The notes: generated by a model not told the origin, from the letters alone. DNA of 36,546 nucleotides from Pedosphaera sp. (GCA_009695465.1 SIAW01000017.1:1-36546); one strand, 5' to 3'. Shown: positions 9,466-18,627, counted from the stretch's first letter. Translations and numbers: made by a program.

Positions 9466-10534
9466 CCACCGCCGCCGTGACTTGCTCCACCGTGATGCCC
9501 ATCATGCAACGCAGGTCCACTGGGCATTCGCGCAGGAAACAGGGCGAGCACGGTGCCTGCGCGCGGATCAGTTGATGGCGCGTGTCATCGGGCAAACCCG
9601 GCCCCGTCAAATCCGCGCTCGTGCTGCCAAAGGGCACGACCACCGCTGCGCCCGCCGCTGCCGCCAGATGCATCGGGCCAGTGTCATTGGTCAACACCAC
9701 GCGACACACTGCCAGTGCGGCGACCAATTGCCGCAACGTGGTGCGGCCTGCAAGGTTCGTCGCCGTGCCCGGAGGGAGCGCCGCGGTGAGCGTCGCCGCA
9801 ACTTCCGCATCGCGTGCCCCGCCGAAGATCACGCAGTGACAACCGTGACGTCGCAGGATTTCTTGCGCGACCGCCGCGAAGCGATCGGCTGGCCAGCGCT
9901 TGGCTGGGCCGTATTCCGCGCCCGGCACCAAGCCCAGCAACGGAGTTGCCAGTGGCAGGACAAAGTCAGATTTAATGCGGGCCAATTCCTCCGCGGGAAC
10001 CGCCAGCCGCGGCGGCAGCAGTTCGGCACGCGCGCCCAGCGCCGAGGCGAGATGCAGGTAGTGCCACGCGTGATGGGACTGCGCGGGGAAACGATCGGGC
10101 GCGGCACCGTTTGCGATGCGCGTGTGGACTTCTGCTGGCGTGCGTTTGCGCATCGGCACTGCGCCGGGAAAATCAGGCAGGGCTTCTGTTAAAAACAAAC
10201 GCCGCCATGCGCCGGCACGGCCGATGCGGCGAGGAATGCGGGCCAGCCAACACTCCAGCGCTGAACGCGGGGAGTTGGGCAGCACCAAGGCGGTGTCGCA
10301 GTCCAGCGCACGCAGACGGCGGCCAACGCGCCAGACCGTTTCATCGGCCGCAAAAGGGATCACCGCATCCACGGCCGGTTGCAGCGTCCACAGGTCGGCC
10401 AACTTTTGATGCGTCAACACGCTGATGCGCGTGTGGGGCAGGGCTTCGCGCAGACGCTGCAGGGCGGGCATGGCCATCACGGCGTCGCCCAGCCAATTCA
10501 CACTGCGCACGAGCAGATGGCGCGAGGCGGTCAT
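9440..10534 (-). CDS. waaF: Lipopolysaccharide heptosyltransferase II (glycosyltransferase family 9)
   Basis: LLVRSVNWLGDAVMAMPALQRLREALP; GLVPGAEYGPAKRWPADRFAAVA; LTNDTGPMHLAAAAG. Confidence 0.88.
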   Translation of the reverse strand: MTASRHLLVRSVNWLGDAVMAMPALQRLREALPHTRISVLTHQKLADLWTLQPAVDAVIPFAADETVWRVGRRLRALDCDTALVLPNSPRSALECWLARIPRRIGRAGAWRRLFLTEALPDFPGAVPMRKRTPAEVHTRIANGAAPDRFPAQSHHAWHYLHLASALGARAELLPPRLAVPAEELARIKSDFVLPLATPLLGLVPGAEYGPAKRWPADRFAAVAQEILRRHGCHCVIFGGARDAEVAATLTAALPPGTATNLAGRTTLRQLVAALAVCRVVLTNDTGPMHLAAAAGAAVVVPFGSTSADLTGPGLPDDTRHQLIRAQAPCSPCFLRECPVDLRCMMGITVEQVTAAVDVAWHRAG

Positions 10535-10535
10535 G

Positions 10536-11711
10536 TCAGCGCAGGAGGATCTGGCGGACGCAGTCGTCGAAATCTTTGGCGCCGCTGATGATCTTGATCT
10601 CCACGCGCATGAAGTAGAGGGGCAGATCGCGGCGGTCGAGCTTGGGAAAACGCACGGCGTCCTTCTGCGTGGTGATGATGATTTCGGCCTGGCGTTTCTT
10701 GGCGCGGTTGATGGTGTTGATCACCTCCTGTTGCGTGAAGCGGTGATGATCGGCAAAGCGTTTGGCGTACACCAGATTGGCGCCCAGTTCGCGCAGACTT
10801 TCCTCGAAGCTCTTGGGCTGGGCGATGCCGCTGAGGGCGGCGATGTTTTTGCCTTTCAAGAAGGACAGCGGCTGGCGGTCGTCGGCATCAAACACGTCCT
10901 CAAAATACAGCGGCGCGTGGACGCACTGGACGATGCCGGCCTTGGTATTGTGCGCACGGATGCGGGCGATCAAGGCTTCGTTGTGGCCGTTGGATTTGGT
11001 GATGAAGATGGTGTGCGCGCGTTTGATGTGCGAGATAGGCTCGCGCAGCGTGCCGCGCGGCAGCAGCATCTCGTTGCCGAAGGGTTGCTGGGCGTCCACC
11101 AACACGATGTCGCGACGGCGGCCGGCGAGTTTCCAGTATTGGAAACCGTCATCGAGCAAGAGCGTGTCGCAGCCAAAATGTTCAATCGCATAACGCCCGG
11201 CCTTCACGCGGTCTTTGTCCACCAACACCACGACATCTTTGAGGTTGGAAGCCAGCATGTACGGCTCGTCGCCGGATTCGTCGGAATTGAGCAGCAGATT
11301 TTTGGCGTCGGAAACAATGCGCGGGGGCGTGTTGTCTTCCTGCAACAGAAGTTTGCTGCGCAGGCGATCCCACAACGGTGGCGGCGTGGAGCGGTAGCCG
11401 CGCGAGAGGATGGCCACCTTGCGTCCGCTGTCCTGCAGGACGCGCGCGAACTTTTCCACCACCGGCGTCTTGCCCGTGCCGCCGACGGTGAGATTGCCGA
11501 TGGCGATGATCTGTACGCCCAGTGTGCTGTCGCGCAGCAGGCGTTTATCGTAAAGCAGACGACGAGCCTTCACGCCCACATAGAAGACTTTTGACAGGCC
11601 AAACAACACGCCCCGCAAAGCGGTGGCCCATTTGTCGCGGCGCTGGTCAAAAATGACCTCCAGGGCGAACGTCTCGAACTGCTCCTGCCAGGCGCGGAGG
11701 GTTTCGCGCAT
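10536..11711 (-). CDS. lpxK: Tetraacyldisaccharide 4'-kinase
   Basis: [83 protein letters not shown]. Confidence 0.93.
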   Translation of the reverse strand: MRETLRAWQEQFETFALEVIFDQRRDKWATALRGVLFGLSKVFYVGVKARRLLYDKRLLRDSTLGVQIIAIGNLTVGGTGKTPVVEKFARVLQDSGRKVAILSRGYRSTPPPLWDRLRSKLLLQEDNTPPRIVSDAKNLLLNSDESGDEPYMLASNLKDVVVLVDKDRVKAGRYAIEHFGCDTLLLDDGFQYWKLAGRRRDIVLVDAQQPFGNEMLLPRGTLREPISHIKRAHTIFITKSNGHNEALIARIRAHNTKAGIVQCVHAPLYFEDVFDADDRQPLSFLKGKNIAALSGIAQPKSFEESLRELGANLVYAKRFADHHRFTQQEVINTINRAKKRQAEIIITTQKDAVRFPKLDRRDLPLYFMRVEIKIISGAKDFDDCVRQILLR

Positions 11712-11799
11712 CGGCGGAGACTGCCAACAGACGCGGCGCGGGGCAAGGTCAACCGCTGCGGGCTTGCCGGTGCCGCTGGCTTCAGGCTAGATTGGCAGC

Positions 11800-13287
11800 A
11801 TGCGAAACTGGATGGCGATGATACTCCTGGCGTGCAGTTGCGCGTGGGACGGGGCGGCGCAGAACGCCACGCTGCCCGCGGCACCTGCTATGTTGCCGGC
11901 AAAGCCCACCACCGTTTATATCGTGCCCATCCGCGATGACATCACGCTGCCGATGTTGCATCTGGTCACGCGCGGCATCGCCGAGGCGCAGGCGGCGCGC
12001 GCGGAGATTCTCATTCTGGATATCCACACCAACGGCGGGCGCGTGGATGTGACGGAAAAAATCCTGGAGCAACTGAGCCAGTTCAACGGGTTCGCCGTGA
12101 CCTACGTGAACGGCAAGGCCATCTCGGCGGGCGCGCTCATTGCCATCGGCACACAACGCATCTACATGGCGCCCGATGGACGCATCGGCGACGCCGCGCC
12201 CGTTATGATGAGTCCCGGTGGCACGAGCGTGGAGAGTCTGCCCGGCACGATGGAGGAGAAGATCAATTCCTACGTGCGCTCGCTGGCGCGCACGCACGCG
12301 CAGCGCAACGGGCACAACGTGGAAGTGGTGGAGGCGATGATCACGAAGAACCGGCAACTGGTGATTGATGGGGAAATCATTTCCCACAAAGGCGAGTTGC
12401 TGACGCTGACGGCGCGCGAGGCGGAGCGGTTGGTGGGCGCGCCGCTGCGGCCCATGCTTTCGGCCGGCACGAAGGATCGACTGAGTGATGTGCTGGCGGC
12501 GCTGAACGTTTACGATGCGAACAAAGGACGCCAACATCAGGAAGAGGCGGGTGGATTGTTGCCGGTGCAGGTCGTGCGCATTACCGCCAACGTGCCGGAG
12601 TTGCTGGCTTTCTGGTTTGACACCGTCGGCCCCATCCTGCTGGTCGTCGGGATTGTCGGCGTGTTTCTGGAGATGAAGACGCCGGGGTTTGGTTTGCCCG
12701 GCATCATCGGGATATTGGCGTTCGCGGGATACTTTGGCGGCAGTCACGTGGCGCAGTTGACCAGCACGGAGTGGGCCGTGATCTGCTTCCTGGTGTTTCT
12801 CGCGGGACTGGTTTTTCTGGTAGTGGAGCTACACTGGTTCCCAGGCACGATGGTGTTCGGCGCGGTGGGCGTGATAGCCGTGCTGGCGGCGTTGCTGTTG
12901 GTTTCGGTGGACATGACGCAGGGCGGCTGGCATTGGCCAACGACTGCGGAGTTGAAGCAGTCGGTGCGCAATCTCTGCATGGGCACGTTGGGCGCGATTG
13001 TAGTTCTGCTGTTGATGATGCGGTTGATGCCGCACACCCGTTTCTATCAACAACTGCTGCCGCAATCAGCCAGTGGCATGGCGACGGTGATGGAAACCAG
13101 GACGGCGCAGTCGCAACAGATGGGTTGGGTGGGCGTGGCGCAGTCGCCGCTGCGGCCCAGCGGCAAGGCGATGTTCGGCGAGACGTTGCTGGACGTGATG
13201 ACGCGCGGCGAGATGGTCGGCAGCGGCCAGCGCGTGCGCGTCGTCGGACACAGCGGGCATGTGGCCGTAGTGGAAGCGGAAGGTTGA
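11800..13287 (+). CDS. NfeD family membrane-bound ClpP-class serine protease
   Basis: Signal peptide; ClpP-like EILILDIHTNGGRVDVTEKIL, AISAGALIAIGTQRIYMAPDGRIGDAAPV; C-terminal TM helices with GFGLPGIIGILAF. Confidence 0.87.
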   Translation: MRNWMAMILLACSCAWDGAAQNATLPAAPAMLPAKPTTVYIVPIRDDITLPMLHLVTRGIAEAQAARAEILILDIHTNGGRVDVTEKILEQLSQFNGFAVTYVNGKAISAGALIAIGTQRIYMAPDGRIGDAAPVMMSPGGTSVESLPGTMEEKINSYVRSLARTHAQRNGHNVEVVEAMITKNRQLVIDGEIISHKGELLTLTAREAERLVGAPLRPMLSAGTKDRLSDVLAALNVYDANKGRQHQEEAGGLLPVQVVRITANVPELLAFWFDTVGPILLVVGIVGVFLEMKTPGFGLPGIIGILAFAGYFGGSHVAQLTSTEWAVICFLVFLAGLVFLVVELHWFPGTMVFGAVGVIAVLAALLLVSVDMTQGGWHWPTTAELKQSVRNLCMGTLGAIVVLLLMMRLMPHTRFYQQLLPQSASGMATVMETRTAQSQQMGWVGVAQSPLRPSGKAMFGETLLDVMTRGEMVGSGQRVRVVGHSGHVAVVEAEG

Positions 13288-13303
13288 ACAGGCCAACTTC
13301 TGG

Positions 13304-13810
13304 CTACTGGATCACCGTGCCGTTGGAAGGCGAGGGGAGCGGAAGCGAGGCATTGGCATCGCCAGCCTTCTTGCCGGGGAAGGGATCGGGCTGGTGCGGC
13401 GGATTAGATTTCTGCGGCGGCTGTCCCGGTGAACGACCAAAGCGATGCCACGGCAGTTTCTCAAAACGCTTGGCTTGATCCGCAGTCAACACCGCGTGAA
13501 TGGCCTCGTTGAGGCGGCGCTGCTCCTCGTGCATCCGCTGGCGCGTGGGTTCCAAAAACAGCCGCATGCGCTCGTGGCTTTCGTCGTAGATGATTTGAAC
13601 CTGCTTCTCTTGATCGTAAGAAAGACTCAAGCGCACATCCAAGTCCGCCACGCTGAGCTGAGTCAGAAAAGGCTGAACTGGTGCCTTGGCGCTTTGCACT
13701 GCGGCAGGCTGGCTGGGATTGGCAACGGGTTGGCGGGCTAGAAAATAGCCGGTGGTCGCTCCTGCGCCAAAGATTGCCAGCGCAGCAAGAATGGGGTTCC
13801 AAGGGCGCAT
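13304..13810 (-). CDS. Membrane-anchored Spy/CpxP-like (LTxxQ-type) periplasmic protein
   Basis: N-terminal TM (PILAALAIFGAGATTGYFLA), then helical YDESHERMRLFLEPTRQRMHEEQRRLNEAIHAVLTADQAKRFEKL. Confidence 0.6.
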   Translation of the reverse strand: MRPWNPILAALAIFGAGATTGYFLARQPVANPSQPAAVQSAKAPVQPFLTQLSVADLDVRLSLSYDQEKQVQIIYDESHERMRLFLEPTRQRMHEEQRRLNEAIHAVLTADQAKRFEKLPWHRFGRSPGQPPQKSNPPHQPDPFPGKKAGDANASLPLPSPSNGTVIQ

Positions 13811-13818
13811 TAGGCGCG

Positions 13819-14115
13819 TTATTTCGCCGGCAACTCAACCGCCAGAAGGGCGATCTGTTCCAGCTCCGGATCCAGTGCTGCCCGGTTCGGCTGGGCCGGC
13901 GAAAGCGACAACCAAGCCGCGACCACCACGGCGACTGCCGCAGAAGGCGCCACTGATTGCCAAAGCGCGCGGCTCCAGACCGTCCAGAAATCCGTGGCCG
14001 ATTGCTCGGCGATGCGGGCCATGATGCGCTTTTCGAAGGCGTAGGGCACGTGGTCACTCGGGCGATCCTCACGGGCCGCAGCGAGCATTTTTTCGATGAT
14101 ATTGTCCAGTTTCAT
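13819..14115 (-). CDS. Small single-TM protein, putative anti-sigma factor
   Basis: 98 aa, directly downstream of the ECF sigma gene; TM VAPSAAVAVVVAAWLSL; no HxxxCxxC zinc motif visible. Confidence 0.5.
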   Translation of the reverse strand: MKLDNIIEKMLAAAREDRPSDHVPYAFEKRIMARIAEQSATDFWTVWSRALWQSVAPSAAVAVVVAAWLSLSPAQPNRAALDPELEQIALLAVELPAK

Positions 14116-14154
14116 GTCCCTACAGTGGGGGAGACGCAGGTCAGCTAGTGGGAG

Positions 14155-14736
14155 TTACAAATACTTTTCCGGCGCGATTCTGGCCAGCATTTTCCTCATC
14201 TCCAGCCGGGCGCGGTGTGCGCGCACTTTGATCATGGACTCAGACCAGCCGGTGAGCGCGGCGATCTCCTTCACGGATTTTTCCTCCAGATCCAGCATCG
14301 TGATAATCATCGCATCCTTGGAGGAGAGGCCGGCGATCAATCGGTCGAGCAACTGCTTGGCCGCCGCGCGGTTGACCTGTGTGCGATCCGCCTCGTCATC
14401 GCCCACCTTGTCCAGCCAATCCTCCTCCACATCGGAGATGTCGGTGATGTTGTACTCGCGGTTGCGCTCGTGGTTGCGCAGAAAATCATAGCACGTGTGC
14501 ACCGTGATGCGCATGAGCCAGTGTTCAAAGGGCGCATCCGCCCGGAAACTGGACAACCGGCGGAATGCCTTGATGAAGACCTCCTGCACGATGTCTTCCA
14601 CCTCGATCTCGCGCCGCGCATAACGCCGTGCCGTCGCGAACACGCGCGGTTGATGGCGCGCAATCAGCGGCTCGAAACTTGACGCGCTGCCGCCCAGGAC
14701 GGCGCGGATCAGTTCGTGGTCGGATTGTTCGTCCAT
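14155..14736 (-). CDS. RNA polymerase sigma factor, ECF (sigma-70) family
   Basis: YARREIEVEDIVQEVFIKAFRRLSSFRADAPFEHWLMRITVHTCYDFLR (region 2) and EEKSVKEIAALTGWSESMIKVRAHRARLEMRK (region 4). Confidence 0.94.
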   Translation of the reverse strand: MDEQSDHELIRAVLGGSASSFEPLIARHQPRVFATARRYARREIEVEDIVQEVFIKAFRRLSSFRADAPFEHWLMRITVHTCYDFLRNHERNREYNITDISDVEEDWLDKVGDDEADRTQVNRAAAKQLLDRLIAGLSSKDAMIITMLDLEEKSVKEIAALTGWSESMIKVRAHRARLEMRKMLARIAPEKYL

Positions 14737-14779
14737 CCCGCGCTGTTATCTAGCAGCAACCGGCATGAGGCCAAAGAAA

Positions 14780-14807
14780 GAAAGCCACCGCGTGAACGGT
14801 GGCTTTC
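14780..14807 (-). terminator. Probable intrinsic terminator for the 651-aa repeat protein gene
   Basis: GAAAGCCACCG-cgtgaa-CGGTGGCTTTC: perfect 11-bp stem, 6-nt loop. On the minus strand it is followed by TTTCTTTGG. Confidence 0.75.
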
Positions 14808-14838
14808 GTTGATCCAATAACCAAACACTCAAACTGAT

Positions 14839-16794
14839 TTACCGCTGACCTCCTCGGCCGCGATCATCACGACGCTGCGGCTGCGGGGGCGGGCCACCGG
14901 GACCACGGCGGTCCGGGCCTTGGTCACGGCCATGCGCCTGCGGCACTGGGCCACGACGATCCGAGCCTTGATTGTCATGCTTCATCTGAGGGCCACCGTG
15001 GCCGCGGCCATCACGATGCTGCGCCTGCGGGCCACCGGGACCACGGCGGTCCGGGCCTTGGTCACGGCCATGCGCCTGCGGCGCTGGGCCACGACGATCC
15101 GAGCCTTGATTGTCATGCTTCATCTGAGGGCCACCGTGGCCGCGGTCATCACGATGCTGCGCCTGCGGCGGCGGGCCACCGGGACCACGGCGGTCCGGGC
15201 CTTGGTCACGGCCATGCGCCTGCGGCGCTGGGCCACGACGATCCGAGCCTTGATTGTCATGCTTCATCTGAGGGCCACCGTGGCCGCGGCCATCACGATG
15301 CTGCGCCTGCGGGCCACCGGGACCACGGCGGTCCGGGCCTTGGTCACGGCCATGCGCCTGCGGCACTGGGCCACGACGATCCGAGCCTTGATTGTCATGC
15401 TTCATCTGAGGGCCACCGTGGCCGCGGTCATCACGATGCTGCGCCTGCGGCGGCGGGCCACCGGGGCCGCGACGATCCGGGCCTTGGTTGCCGCGCTGTG
15501 CCTGCGGCACTGGGCCACGACGATCCGAGCCTTGATTGTCATGCTTCATCTGAGGGCCACCGTGGCCGCGGTCATCACGATGCTGCGCCTGCGGCGGCGG
15601 GCCACCGGGACCACGGCGGTCCGGGCCTTGGTTGCCGCGCTGTGCCTGCGGAGGCGGTCCACTGGGGCCACGACGGTCCGGGCCTTGGTTGCCACGTTGT
15701 GTCTGCGGAGCTGGGCCACTGGGGCTGCGGTCATCACGACGCTGCGCCTGCGGAACTGGGCCACTGGGGCTGCGACGATCTGGGCCTTGGTTGCCACGCT
15801 GCGCCTGCGGCGGGGCGGCGGGTCTGCGGGATTCCTCGGAGCTACGCTTGGCGCGCTTCTTGTCATCATCATCCTTGTCGTCATCCAGATTATTTACGAA
15901 CACCGTCGTCGTCGGGGTCAAGGTTGTGCCATCGCTTTTGGGACGACGCTGACGCGGGCGCTCTTCGTTGCCCTTTTCATTGCCTTTACGGGGCGGCTCA
16001 TTACCACGCGGCGGGTTGGGGCGGACACCTTCACCACCGGGAGGAAGGACACCATCACCGCGACCACCGCCAGGGGGGCGGAAACCTTCGCCACCGGGGC
16101 CACGGGGGCCACCGCCACCCGGACCGCCAAATCCACCATCTCTGCCGAGGCCACCACCAAAGCCTCCGCCGAAGCCTCCACCAAATCCGCCGCCCATGGA
16201 GGCGCGTTTGAACATCTCCAGCGTTTCGGCTGGCAACGTCTTGCTGACCTTGTCAAAGGCTGCGCGGCGTTTGATGGCCAGTTCGCCCTCCAATTTGCCC
16301 AGCGCAGCGGCCTTGGCTTGCACATCTGCAGCGTCGAACTTTTCGCCAAGCGCGGCCTCGTTGAGTGCGCGGCGGGCCTCGCCGGCTTTCTGCGCCAGAT
16401 CACCGGTCTCCGTGCGCATGGTTTCCATCGCCTCACGGAAAGCCTCGCGCTGTTCCTCGGTCATCGGGGCAAAATTTCCACGACCTTGCGGGGGCTGGCC
16501 GGGTTGTCCTCCGGGAGGCTGGTCGCCACCACGTCCTGCGGGCGGACGCTGGCGGTCATCGGGCGCACCGGGCTGTTGCCCGCGCGGCCCACCTTTGGGG
16601 TCATCGCGGCGAACACCGGGCTGGCTGGGTTGCTGTCCACGCGGTCCACCCTTTGGGTCGTCACGGCGAACGCCGGGTTGTCCTGGGGACGGTTCTTGCT
16701 TTGGGCGCGGCTGGTCTTGGGCAACAGCGCACAGGCTGAAGGCAACCAGCGCACAGCCCAGCCCGACGGTTGGATTGAAGTGCAGTTTTTTCAT
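14839..16794 (-). CDS. Secreted low-complexity protein: signal peptide, short repeats, Spy-like helical domain, Gly-rich and Asp-rich linkers, C-terminal tandem-repeat polyampholyte domain
   Basis: MKKLHFNPTVGLGCALVAFSLCAVAQ signal; MTEEQREAFREAMETMRTETGDLAQKAGEARRALNEAALGEKFDAADVQAKAAALGKLEGELAIKRRAAFDKV; GGGFGGGFGGG; DDDKDDDDKK; repeats of QMKHDNQGSDRRGPxPQAHGRDQGPDRRGPGGP(PP)QAQHRDxRGHGGP. Confidence 0.8.
   Translation of the reverse strand: MKKLHFNPTVGLGCALVAFSLCAVAQDQPRPKQEPSPGQPGVRRDDPKGGPRGQQPSQPGVRRDDPKGGPRGQQPGAPDDRQRPPAGRGGDQPPGGQPGQPPQGRGNFAPMTEEQREAFREAMETMRTETGDLAQKAGEARRALNEAALGEKFDAADVQAKAAALGKLEGELAIKRRAAFDKVSKTLPAETLEMFKRASMGGGFGGGFGGGFGGGLGRDGGFGGPGGGGPRGPGGEGFRPPGGGRGDGVLPPGGEGVRPNPPRGNEPPRKGNEKGNEERPRQRRPKSDGTTLTPTTTVFVNNLDDDKDDDDKKRAKRSSEESRRPAAPPQAQRGNQGPDRRSPSGPVPQAQRRDDRSPSGPAPQTQRGNQGPDRRGPSGPPPQAQRGNQGPDRRGPGGPPPQAQHRDDRGHGGPQMKHDNQGSDRRGPVPQAQRGNQGPDRRGPGGPPPQAQHRDDRGHGGPQMKHDNQGSDRRGPVPQAHGRDQGPDRRGPGGPQAQHRDGRGHGGPQMKHDNQGSDRRGPAPQAHGRDQGPDRRGPGGPPPQAQHRDDRGHGGPQMKHDNQGSDRRGPAPQAHGRDQGPDRRGPGGPQAQHRDGRGHGGPQMKHDNQGSDRRGPVPQAHGRDQGPDRRGPGGPPPQPQRRDDRGRGGQR
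14860..15825. repeat. Coding tandem-repeat array with alternating 138/144-bp units (282-bp higher-order period); outer boundaries approximate
   Basis: The marker attgtcatgcttcatctgagggccaccgtg starts at 14971, 15109, 15253, 15391 and 15535 (spacings 138, 144, 138, 144). Degenerate shorter units follow to about 15825. Confidence 0.92.
16570..16682. repeat. Two-copy coding repeat (QPGVRRDDPKGGPRGQQPS, 19 aa) in the N-terminal part of the 651-aa protein; boundaries approximate
   Basis: QPGVRRDDPKGGPRGQQPSQPGVRRDDPKGGPRGQQP in the translation. Confidence 0.8.
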
Positions 16795-16947
16795 GGGTTA
16801 ATGAGATGACTTGCGTTACTTATTCGACTACCGGAGGCAGCCACAGGCAGCATTGCTTGGGAGACGCCCGACATCCTTGTTTGTTACAGTCCCAGATGGA
16901 GGGTGCAAATCCAAATTGAGCGCCGACAAAGTCGTTGAAAATCTGAA

Positions 16948-16974
16948 TTGACAATGGCCAGTCGAGGTCATAAT
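16948..16974 (+). promoter_or_regulatory. Candidate sigma70-like promoter upstream of rpsU
   Basis: TTGACA at 16948-16953 and CATAAT at 16969-16974. The 15-nt spacer is shorter than ideal. Confidence 0.35.
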
Positions 16975-17053
16975 GTCCGCGCTCCTTTTGGGAGATTGTT
17001 CGCCTCGAAATGGCGACTATTTACCGAATTTATCTTAGAATTGAGGCGAATAG

Positions 17054-17251
17054 ATGACTGAAATCAGGCTAAAGAAGGGTGAGCCGGTTGATCGCGCATT
17101 GCGGCGGCTCAAAAAGAAGGTCGATCGCGAGGGCACCCTCAAGGAGGTCCGCGCCCGGCGGACGTTTGAGAAACCCAGCGCCAAGCGCCGTCGCAAGCTC
17201 AAAGCCGCGCGGTTCTCGGCCATGCTCTCGGCTCGCTACGCCGACCTCTAG
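17054..17251 (+). CDS. rpsU: 30S ribosomal protein S21
   Basis: MTEIRLKKGEPVDRALRRLKKKVDREGTLKEVRARRTFEKPSAKRRRKLKAA. Confidence 0.92.
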   Translation: MTEIRLKKGEPVDRALRRLKKKVDREGTLKEVRARRTFEKPSAKRRRKLKAARFSAMLSARYADL

Positions 17252-17277
17252 TCCACCCTTCCAAACAGGTTGACGAT

Positions 17278-17302
17278 GTGCGCCTCGGCGCACATTTTTT
17301 TT
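17278..17302 (+). terminator. Rho-independent terminator after rpsU
   Basis: GTGCGCC-TC-GGCGCAC-A-TTTTTTTT. The drawn loop is tight and would probably open by a pair or two. Confidence 0.85.
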
Positions 17303-17319
17303 GCCAAGACCCCCGACAC

Positions 17320-18627
17320 ATGCGCGACACCGCCACCAGCATTGTCCGACGACTGCGCGAGGCTGGGCACGCCGCCTATCTCGTCGGCGGCTGCGTGCGC
17401 GATGAACGGCGCGGGGTGGCGCCCCAGGATTACGACATCGCCACCAGCGCAAAGCCCGCGGAGGTCGAGAAACTCTTTTCCCGGACCATCGGAGTGGGAC
17501 GGCAATTCGGGGTGATGCTCGTCGTTGAGGCGGGCAGGGAATACGAAGTCGCCACCTTCCGCGCCGACGGCGATTACACCGACGGGCGCCGCCCCAATGC
17601 CGTCACGTTTAGCGACGCCCATGCCGATGCGCAGCGCCGTGACTTCACCATCAACGGGCTTTTCCTCGATCCCGTCACCGGCACGCTCCACGATTGGGTG
17701 GGCGGCGAGGCTGACCTGCGCGCGCGACTCGTGCGCACCATTGGCGATCCGCGCGAGCGCTTCGCCGAGGATCATCTGCGCTTGCTGCGCGCTGTGCGGT
17801 TTGCCGCGCAACTGGATTTTGTCATCGAAGAAAAAACTTGGGCCGCTGTGCAGGACATGGCCGCCACTGTCGCCAGCGTTTCCGCCGAGCGCATCCGCGA
17901 CGAGCTACTCAAACTCCTGCGCCCACCCCACGCCGCGCGCGGGTTGGAGTTGCTGTTCCAAAGCGGACTGATGGCTCACGTGCTGCCCGAATTGTTGCCC
18001 ACGGTGGACTGCGAGCAATCGCCCGACTACCACCCCGAAGGCAGCGTGTACAATCACATCCACCGCATCCTCTCGCTGCTGCCGGCGGACGCGCCCTTTG
18101 CCCTGCCGTGGGCAGCGCTGCTGCACGACATTGGCAAACCCGCCACCGCCACGCGTTCGCCGGAGGGGCGCATCCATTTTTACGGGCACGAAAAAGTGAG
18201 TGCGACGATGGCGGAGGCGCTGCTCACGCGCCTGCGATTTTCCAACGCGCAGATTGACGACATTGTGCTCGTCGTGCGCCATCACATGCAGTTGAAAGAT
18301 GCGCCGCAGATGCGCAAGGCCACGTTGCGCCGCATGTTGCTGCGGCCCACCTTCGCGCTGGAGTTGGAGCATCACCGGCTGGATTGCCAAGCGTCGCACG
18401 GCAAGCTGGACATCTACCAATTGCTACAGGACGAGCAGGCAACACTGGCCGCGCTGCCGGCGCTGTTGCCGCCGTTGGTGCGCGGCGACGATCTGCTGGC
18501 ACTGGGCATCACTGCCGGGCCGGTGCTGGGCAATTTGCTCAACGCCATCCGCGATCTGCAATTGTCCGAGGAATTGAAAACGCGCGAGGAGGCACTCGCG
18601 TGGGCCAAAGAAAAGGCTGCTCAATGA
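17320..18627 (+). CDS. CCA tRNA nucleotidyltransferase / poly(A) polymerase family with HD domain
   Basis: AAYLVGGCVRDERRGVAPQDYDIATSAKP, RRDFTINGLFLDP, RFAEDHLRLLRAVRFAAQL, ALLHDIGKP. The ORF-track start at 17278 lies in the terminator, so ATG 17320 is preferred. Confidence 0.92.
   Translation: MRDTATSIVRRLREAGHAAYLVGGCVRDERRGVAPQDYDIATSAKPAEVEKLFSRTIGVGRQFGVMLVVEAGREYEVATFRADGDYTDGRRPNAVTFSDAHADAQRRDFTINGLFLDPVTGTLHDWVGGEADLRARLVRTIGDPRERFAEDHLRLLRAVRFAAQLDFVIEEKTWAAVQDMAATVASVSAERIRDELLKLLRPPHAARGLELLFQSGLMAHVLPELLPTVDCEQSPDYHPEGSVYNHIHRILSLLPADAPFALPWAALLHDIGKPATATRSPEGRIHFYGHEKVSATMAEALLTRLRFSNAQIDDIVLVVRHHMQLKDAPQMRKATLRRMLLRPTFALELEHHRLDCQASHGKLDIYQLLQDEQATLAALPALLPPLVRGDDLLALGITAGPVLGNLLNAIRDLQLSEELKTREEALAWAKEKAAQ

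Noticed and set aside
14860-15825. Possible CRISPR array
   Set aside because: Repeats are contiguous, in-frame coding modules of 138/144 bp with no unique spacers.
15880-15900. DDDDK enterokinase-like site in the repeat protein
   Set aside because: Coincidental in an Asp/Lys-rich linker; no biological reason to expect that protease.
14920-16809. 629-codon plus-strand ORF antisense to the repeat protein (MRLRHWATTIRALIVMLHLRATVAA...)
   Set aside because: The array's units are multiples of 3 and GC-rich, so an open antisense frame repeats automatically. The minus-strand frame has a signal peptide, recognisable helical domain and terminator; the plus frame has none.
16800-17053. Possible ncRNA or riboswitch in the gap before rpsU
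   Set aside because: Only a weak promoter-like pair is visible; no tRNA or known riboswitch fold could be supported by eye.
17278-17319. ORF-track start of the CCA-adding enzyme
   Set aside because: Lies in the hairpin plus T-run terminator of rpsU; ATG at 17320 fits homology better.
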